Assembly (NCBI GenBank): GCA_963580455.1
Contig: OY756960.1
Coordinates: forward strand, 27,897,238-27,961,237
Source of the DNA: Euonymus europaeus
Taxonomy: Eukaryota; Streptophyta; Magnoliopsida; Celastrales; Celastraceae
Direction: 5' to 3'
DNA: 64,000 nt
Shown here in pieces: positions 56,358 through 64,000 of the stretch (its first letter is position 1; every line of letters starts with the position of its first letter). The notes under the pieces were generated by a model that was given only the letters and a program-made list of their open reading frames with translations, was not told the origin of the DNA and searched no databases. The translations under genes and the position numbers were made by a program.

Positions 56358-59300
56358 TCAAAATGTAGATGTGCTACTTTGCTGTCCATAGAAATTTCCA
56401 CCACCATGCCCGGAGTGATTCTGGCCTCTATCCCTGGATCTCGGACTATGAGAAGAATCATTTGGTCGCTCATAGTCGTGGGCTTTGCTGTTATTGTGGG
56501 GCCCAACTGGCTGGTACTCATAGTGGGAAGTGTTCCTGTGTCTATCACGGTTAACAGGTTGGTTATGCTGTTTCGTATCTTGGCCCGCAGCACCCCAATG
56601 ACCACGAGATTCATGCACTCTACCAAAACGACTATTATGGCTACCATTTTTCTGGAATCTAAAAGACGACTGCTCATGTCGGACTCGGAAATCCATATTT
56701 GATGAAGGCTCTTGTTCCCCAAGGTCACCAAGAAGTTGGTTTGGGGAGTGGGATTGCTCCTTTATCTTCCTTTCTCTATTGGTCCCTCGATGCTGTACAC
56801 CGGGAGCTTCTTCCAGTTTGTTTTTGTCCGAGAGAGAGACTGACTGGACTACACTACCTTCAGTGGTTTCTGTGCTCTGTTGAGGTGGAAGAGATTTTCG
56901 ATCCTGGAGAGTAGGTTCCCTCCTGTTCGCTCCCCCAATATCAACCCTTACACCTAGGCCAATATTAGGGGAAGTGCCTTGGTTGGGAGCTGAAGAAGCC
57001 TGTAACTTGGGTTGCCAATGGGAAGTAGATCGCTCCCGGCTTCCACGATTTTCTTTTGGAGCGGCTGAAAATTCTATTTGACATATCTCAGGAACTAAAG
57101 ACTGTGAGTTAGATTTGTCCATGTCATCATCACTTTTGATTTTCTTCTGCTCCTTCTCATGCTTGTTACCCGGGCCCTTCTGTCCCTTTGTGCTATGCCG
57201 CTTTCCTTTGACTCCCAGATCTTTCACCGTAAGAACTGTGAATGGTGCAGAAGATTCAGAACTCTCAGGAATGTGCAAGCCATCAGAAGAATTCCATTCA
57301 TTAGTATGCTTCAGTTGCTCTTTCACCAAGCTTACTTCGGGCTTCTGGTTCTCGTTTAATTTTGGAACGTTCGTGCTCGAGTTTGAAGGATTATACTTCC
57401 TATCTTGCAAACTTTGACCCACGGTAGATTCTGCAGAACCCCGCTGGCGCCAAGATCCCTGAACTTTTCCTTGCCTATTTGGCTTAATGTCCCCATTCCG
57501 AGCTTCAATTGCTGGCCCTCCCTTCAGTGTAGCAGTTCCAGCAGGAGAAACTGGTCCACCAACAATTTCTTCTGATACAGTCTTCCCTGTTGAAAGAGCC
57601 ACTGGTTGTTGAAAGCTTCCTTGCTGAGCCATTTCTTTGGCTACAGGCTTTGGGATGTATCTCTCCATCTCTGCCCTCTTATTTCTAGGATTGTTCTGTA
57701 ACAACTGATCGTTCTTTACTGAATTGGTATTCTCAGTTACAGGGTACTTACTGACTTCATTGGCAACCTCAGCCTTGTTCTGTGAACGCACAGGGGCCCA
57801 TACAACGGCATCACCACCATGGAATTTCTCTGCTGATCTAGTACCTTGTTGACTTCTCATCCTGTGAGAATGCTGAAGTTTCCACTGGTTATTTACTCTC
57901 CCATGGGTGTCTTTGTTTGTTGTTGACAAGTACGGCTCTGAGGGCTGGTTTGAATCCTTACCAGCACTCGCTGACCGAACTGAACTAGGATTCAATGCTG
58001 ATTCTTCTGTCATCTGGTTGCTGGCATCAGCGGAAGCATCAAGAATATTTGTCTCCTTAGATACCGATGATGGTACAATAGCCATAGAGGATGCATCTGC
58101 CTTGTCCTTGTGCTTGTGCTTGTGCTTGCCACCCCTGTTGTTTTTCCTTCTTGGTTGTACTGACAACTCCGACAATTTCAGGCTAGATGACATTTCACCA
58201 TCAACAACCTCAATAGATGCAGAAACATCAACTGATGCGTCAGCATGAATTATAGGTGCTTCAGATGTAGACACAGAAATAAGCTTGTCAACAGAAATTT
58301 CTTCCAGCAGAATATTCTGCTTTTGTTTAAGGCCCATACGCTTATGCTTAGAATTAGGGGTGCCAGTAACATGTGGAGCATTGTCAAGGTCAGGAGAATC
58401 AGTATTACCAACTCTTTGCGATGACTCCAAGTGGAACTGTGACACAACAGGTCCCCTGTTTGCACTCTTCAGAGTCCCTACAGGCAGCTCACCAACCAAA
58501 AAGCCTGGTTTTTCAACTCTGTTGGCGATACTCTCACTAATCTGCACAATTGTCATTGTGTTCGAAACCGCTGTTGAGGTTAGTTCTGCAGATTTACAGG
58601 GAACCAAGGTTGATTCAGTAGAAGCTTGAAATTCTTCATGCTTATTCTGTACAGAACCACTTGAAACAATCTCGGCCTTCTGATTTAAACCTTCCACTGC
58701 TCGAGTCCGCTTGTTCAACTCTTCCAATTTTGCAAGAGATTTGGCCCTCTGTTCTCTTGCCCGATCTTCCTCCTCCTTCTGTCGTTGTTTAACCCGTTGC
58801 TCGGCTAGCTCTCTCCTCTTAGAACGCTAATTAGACAAGTATAAAACTCAGCATTCAAAACTCCATATAGATTTATAGGCACGTGCACATGTACATATAA
58901 CAATAGCACAAATCATAAATGTATTACCTGCAACTGACTGTCACTTGAAGCAAAGATGGAGGGCATGGCCTCTCCCTCATCCATCCCTTGAGGAAAGGAC
59001 CCTGACTTCTCTGTGGGATCCAAAGATGTATGGTTTTGCATGGGAGTAACAGAACTATCAGAATGTGAAGCTGCTACTTCAATTTGGGTGTCCACAGCCA
59101 AAGCTTTATGTTCCCACCCATCGGCCTCTCGCACATTAAATCTGTCTTTGCTGCCACGATGGTCAGGTCTGTTGTGCGTGTCGTGAGCAGGTCTCCTGCA
59201 TTCCCTCATGTTAATGTTTTCCTCAACTGTACATGAAACATTTTGGGAAAAAAAAAACCTAAAGTTGCAAACAAACCTAGAGGTTGCAGTTACACCGGCA

Positions 59301-62300
59301 TCAAATCTCTCATCTCCAGCACGAACACCTGATTCACGGGAGACAATTTTGGTGACACTACCAACACGACTGTTCTCAAGATATACAGGACCATTACCAG
59401 TGTTATTTGACAGATGGTGTGCCTTGAAACCACTAGCTGGTAATTTATTTCCCTGCTCCTCCCTAATGGAAACAGATGTGACATCTTGTCGTCCATCTGA
59501 AGCCCGGAATTTCGCATTCAAACCTTCTATTTTTTGTATCAGACTGGAGTCTTTCAAGGCTGCAGAGCCTTCTGAAACAACAGAAGCCACGTTTTCTGAT
59601 TTCTTCACAAAATGTTCATTGTGTGCCTTCACATATCCTACATTTTCAGTAGTATGTACATTGGCAGTAACAGAGCTGCCTCCTCGGATGTCTGAAGCCA
59701 CAGAAGCCTCTTCATCAGGTGTTCTTCCTTGTTTGTCCGGCTCCTCATGCTTTTTGTAATCCCCTTGCCAGTCATCGTCCCAAGATGATTTTCTTGGCTG
59801 GTCCTCCTCAAGATACGATGTACCACTCTCGTTCAACTTCTGATCATGTTTCTCATCCCAACCATCATGCTTCTTCAGAAGAACCTTGTATGGTCCACAA
59901 GTATCATGAGAATGACTAGATTCCACTTCTGAAACCAACGGCTTGCCAGGAGGACCATATCCACAAGGTCTACTATGCAAATTGTTATTATCAGGAGCAC
60001 TTTCACCTGAATGCCTGTTGTATACAGAACCAGCTGCCATTTCCATAAATGGAATATCTCGTTCATGGGAATTGCAGTAGACCATAGGAGGACCAAGGTA
60101 GCTCTCATAGGCCACAGGACCAGAGAAAAAACCAGGTCCAATTGGCATACCAGGGCGAACGTAAGCATCAGGCATATGGGGCCTGTACATATCTCCATTT
60201 TTTGGGTGGTGTCCTCTTGGTCCTACACCAGGAGGTGGAACAGGCGGTTGATTGGCAAGAGCAGAGGCTGGAATCTGAGGACGGTAGTAATGAAATGGTT
60301 CCATTGGGAAACCACCGTGAGTAATAGGAGCCCCATATGGAGGACCACCTGGAGGTCCTCTATACCATACGCGACCGGGATGATTATTTACAGGAGGACC
60401 ATGCCATGCTTCATAATGAGGAGGGGGGATATTTGGATTGAGATATGGTGGAGGATCCACTGGAAATTTCTCCACATTCAGCCTCATTCCATCTTCACTG
60501 TATGGGGGGTTATCTCTTCTCCAATAATTTTCAGTTCCACTCTTGACATCTGAATTTATAAAAGCATTACCTGAAATATGAACCTACACATGAGATGAAG
60601 GCAGTATCCTATGAACCCAGATGCAAAAAAATAATGGAAGGACAGAAAATCCTGACTCCTCGAATGAAAAAAATAAAATAAAAAATAAAGGGTTGCAAGC
60701 AGAAACACAGACCGCCAGAAATCCCACTCCTATCTTTCACTGTTGCTCCACCAGAAGATGATCCAGGACTATGGCCTGTAATACGATAGTTCATCAAGAA
60801 CTAGGAATAACTTCAAATTTTCTACTAAAACATTGAATTATATCTCAAGTGGTTCAAATATCACGTAAGTAACATGGTGATACGCATAATCAAACAAATC
60901 ATAAAACTAAAACGCAAATTTCATATGACAATCAAATACCAACACGTAACTGCTCGCCCTCGGCTTAGCCCCACTTGAGAAAATAATCAACCAAGAATAT
61001 CTTAATGCAAGCACCAATTTGGCAATTACTCCGCAGCACAATTCGGACAAGTAAAGCAACCGGATTCTATTGAAGTGACGTGAATTACATTAAAAACACA
61101 AATCATCTTAAAGACCCTTTCCTCACTATCTCAATGGCAGCAGCACAAGGCATTATTAAAACTTCCTCTTACGAAATGGAAGAACTTCAACTTGCCAATA
61201 AATGAGAAATCAAAGATAGCAATCCTATAGCATTGATTTATTGTACATGACTTCAAAACTTCAGGAAAAATACTCGAGAATAAATAAGCACAAATACATG
61301 GAACTGAAATAAATAAATAAGTCATTTTGGACCAAAAAAAATAGTCATTCTGAAACCACAACAAAATACTAATGGAAGCCAGACTTCAAAGAACAAGCAG
61401 AAAATTTAAAAGTGCGAGGCAAATAATGCACTGTAATCGGCAACATGAAAATAACCTTGGGGCCCTGAGTTTCTTTCAGAGTAATCTTTTTCTGAACTAA
61501 GTGTAGGAAAGTCCCCAGATGTAAGAGAAAACCCATCATTTTTAGATGATGCAACTCCCTGCAAAATTCAGAATAAACTAAACAAACCACAAAAAGGCAA
61601 TTCTAAACTACACAAAAACCCAAGGGATCAACCATGTGGCTAAGGGCATAACTGGAAGCAAGCAATGTAAAGCATGAGGAACAAAAAAGTACAACAGCTA
61701 GGTAAACCAATGATCAATAGACCCAAGTCAAAGCAATCCAGTAATCCCATATCAACCAAATTTAAGCATTGTGGCTTAAAAAAGAGCAAGAATTTCCCTC
61801 GTAAACAGCTCCCATAAGAAATCCCTTCTGAAATGAGGTGAATGTAATTGGTTAATTAACAACTATGCTTGGATGAATTTATCATACTACTTGAAATTAT
61901 GTCATAATATGGCTATAAAAGGTTCCACACTTCCACTACACAAAAAATATACCAACTATACTTAAATGTATTTACTTGTTAGCACATGCTGGAAGGGGGG
62001 GAAAACCATACCAACTTTTCTGCTCTTCCAGCCGCACCCCATGCCCCTGAATTCTCCGACAGTGGTTCAGCAAATCTAGATAATTGTGAGCTACCAGGTC
62101 TTGTTTCAGCACTGCAAGGACGTAGTGATGTAAGTGATGACTGATTTGATGCCAATGCTCCAGAAGCTGATGATGGTCTAGAATTAGAACCCCAAGCATT
62201 AGCGTTAGCTTCATGGGATCTGTCACTGCCAGCAGTTGATGGTCGAGTACCACTTCCACCAGACGAAGGACGAGCGCTCAGATGGCTTGGAGAACTAGAA

Positions 62301-62773
62301 CCACCATCATTTCGTGGTGAAAGAGTTGAAGAACCCCATGCATTCGGTGCAGAAGAAGATTTACTGCCCCAACTAAGGGTGCCCCTATCAAGTGTGCATG
62401 AAATGCATGGATCAATCAAAGCAAATAAAACAACATTTCTCATTTGTATATAGATAAGCATCTAACTAACAAAAATAACAGCAGAAAATGAAATATGCAG
62501 ACAGACACACAACACCCACACATCACACACACACACAGAGAGAGAGAGAGAGAAACTCACTTAGGGACAATTTCCACATTTGGGTCCAGACCATGATTTT
62601 CTAACCTTAAAATAACAGAAAGAAAAACATAAAATTCAGGGAGTGGATCTTGATATTTTGAGCTGCGAATTTTTCAGTAGCAAATCAAGTACCTTTGGCT
62701 GGGTAAATTTATAGGTTTTGGAACAATAACTTTCCCCAAGACAGTCATGCCTCCTCTTCTTGCAGAGGTCCAT
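56358..62773 (-). CDS. MOS1: MOS1 (MODIFIER OF SNC1 1), BAT2-N protein; first exon outside the window
   Basis: A large, low-complexity nuclear protein. In Arabidopsis it is needed for expression of the immune receptor gene SNC1 and also affects cell-size control. Eight exons are visible: 62773-62693, 62605-62561, 62384-62012, 61558-61456, 60775-60713, 60570-59277, 59195-58928 and 58826-56358. All phases close, giving 1,564 residues here; the first exon (MTSS...GDRRW-type in Arabidopsis) lies beyond 64000. The BAT2_N region reads GGMTVLGKVIVPKPINLPSQ, then LDPNVEIVPK and GTLSWGSKSS. Later blocks include SGGSGTRPSTAGSD and GDFPTLSSEKD, then PPPHYEAWHGPPVN and SLIQKIEGLNAK. Toward the C-terminus come the charged coil RSKRRELAEQRVKQRQKEEE and a Gly/Gln/Arg-rich end. 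The intron 59276-59196 is only 81 nt, in frame and free of stops. The last exon is 2,469 nt long. Confidence 0.93.
59196..59276 (-). other. 81-nt in-frame intron of MOS1 (exitron-like)
   Basis: Donor CTAG/GTTTGT and acceptor TGCAG border an 81-base segment with no stop in the MOS1 frame. Splicing or retention both preserve the frame; retention would add 27 residues rich in Phe. The splice call rests on the borders and on the join R-R-P-A-H reading smoothly. Confidence 0.6.
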
Positions 62774-64000
62774 CTGAAACAATACCAGGATCTTAGAGAA
62801 TAACATATGCATTATGCTGAATAAACTATCATATAACCATCGCCATCGTCGTCATTAAATCATTCTCCTAAAATTATGTTGGGATAAGCAAAACTGTCAT
62901 ATAACAATGAAAGTTTTGAAAGCTACATGTCAAATATGGCAATGAAATGCCAGACAAGGGTCGAAGATAGGCACTTCAAAAGTAAAATGTGGGGTTCACA
63001 AGAATTGCTACATTAGTGCAAGAGTTGAAAGTAACCATTCACACCCAGCCCATTGCTACAGTCAGAAAAATAAATAAATTCCCTAACAAGCTATTAAATT
63101 CCTTCCAGCAAGCAATCATTTAGAACCTCTTCCTCCCAAAAAAATAAGCATGCGCATTGCCTAAAACGATGTAATGGTGTCTTCCGTACCACTTAGTAGG
63201 AGAAGGATGAAGGACCAAATATGATTCAACTAACGCAATTAATGTCAGCAATCGGACAAGGATATAATACAAATCTAACAACATCATGAAAAACACATAA
63301 AAAGTAAACACACAAAAGCCATCAATCTTAACCACTCTACAAGAGTAACATAGAAAATGATATATGCAGTCACCAACTGCAAAGATACCTTAAAACGGTA
63401 AAAGAAGGGTTAGAACTTCATAATCCAAAAATTAAACTATCATACTACTTCTTGTATGCCTTCTGCCCAGATTGTCTGCACTTCTTCGAAATTGAAAAGG
63501 GGGAAAGAAAAAAAGAGAAAGGTGGAAACTGGAAACCATTCCATGACCACTACTAAGTCATGATTGACCATACACCACGCTTTCAGGATACAACCACACT
63601 AACACTAATCAAGGATCTTGTGCATATCAATAAAAAAATACGATGGGGAAGCTCCCGCCATTCGGTTGTGGATAGGTTTAGATCAGATGTAGGCTACTTT
63701 TACCCAAAAAAAAAAACAGAACACGATGTACCTTTTCTCTCCAGTTAAAATGTTTGATGTCATAGTTCAATTGTCGTTGAAAGATCATCAAATTAAATTT
63801 GACAGAACCTGCAGAAATTTCAACAACCCAAACTAAAACCTGTTGCAATGTAAAAACAGTAGCATATTCCAAAGAAATAAAATAGTAACGAATAAATAGA
63901 ATACAAATATGAATACCACCTACATGTAGGCATAAATTAGATAAAAAATAATTTCTATCTTAGCTTGCACCACAATATTTCATGATTTTGGGTATAATAA
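62774..64000 (-). other. MOS1 first intron (incomplete)
   Basis: The acceptor TTTCAG/ATGG at 62774-62779 starts the first visible exon mid-codon, so this stretch is intron reaching past the window edge. It is AT-rich and the open frames in it resemble nothing. No first-exon sequence is recognisable before 64000. Confidence 0.65.

Noticed and set aside
57907..58248. 113-codon plus-strand frame and other frames opposite MOS1
   Set aside because: Antisense shadows of a long low-complexity coding exon; no independent signals.

Overview
This is nuclear DNA of a eudicot plant. It has AT-rich non-coding DNA, split genes with GT-AG introns, plastid- and endomembrane-directed proteins, and LTR-retrotransposon, SINE-like and MITE debris. 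I found no bacterial, organellar or viral genome backbone. The closest relatives I recognise are Arabidopsis families, but I cannot name the species. I built gene models by hand from open frames, splice sites and intron phase. In most models the phases close exactly, which is the main reason for confidence in the exon limits.

Left third (1-25 kb): a repeat-rich flank, then a complete borate exporter gene of the BOR1 type (+, 12 coding exons, 714 aa). Next is a small SGNH/GDSL esterase gene (+, 6 exons, 242 aa). Its third intron holds a young, antisense, 5.2-kb Ty1/copia element with 150-bp LTRs, a TATGC target-site duplication and one in-frame TGA. The same gene carries a 251-bp tandem duplication that copies a splice donor. 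A nine-unit 53-bp minisatellite follows, then an R2R3-MYB gene of the MYB98 type (+).

Middle (25-43.6 kb): a divergent NAC gene (+) lies downstream of six tandem W-box cores. Then come four minus-strand genes: plastid phosphoenolpyruvate/phosphate translocator (PPT), glucuronoxylan 4-O-methyltransferase (GXMT/DUF579), anthranilate phosphoribosyltransferase (PAT1/TRP1) and a secreted GUB_WAK_bind protein. A Tim17/22/23-family gene resembling complex I assembly factor TIMMDC1 (+) ends this block. PPT imports PEP for the shikimate pathway and PAT1 uses a product of that pathway, so the two neighbours are metabolically connected.

Right third (45-64 kb): three minus-strand genes. The first is an intronless 944-aa LRR receptor whose ectodomain resembles GSO1/SGN3 but which lacks a kinase. 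The second is an EMB2759-like membrane protein. The third is most of MOS1 (BAT2-N protein, regulator of NLR gene expression); its first exon lies beyond the window.

I see no CRISPR array, biosynthetic operon or wholly new system. The most interesting items are the splice-site and regulatory oddities: the duplicated donor, the TA/TG-repeat acceptor, the in-frame 81-nt intron and the W-box array. The kinase-less GSO1-type receptor is the other.
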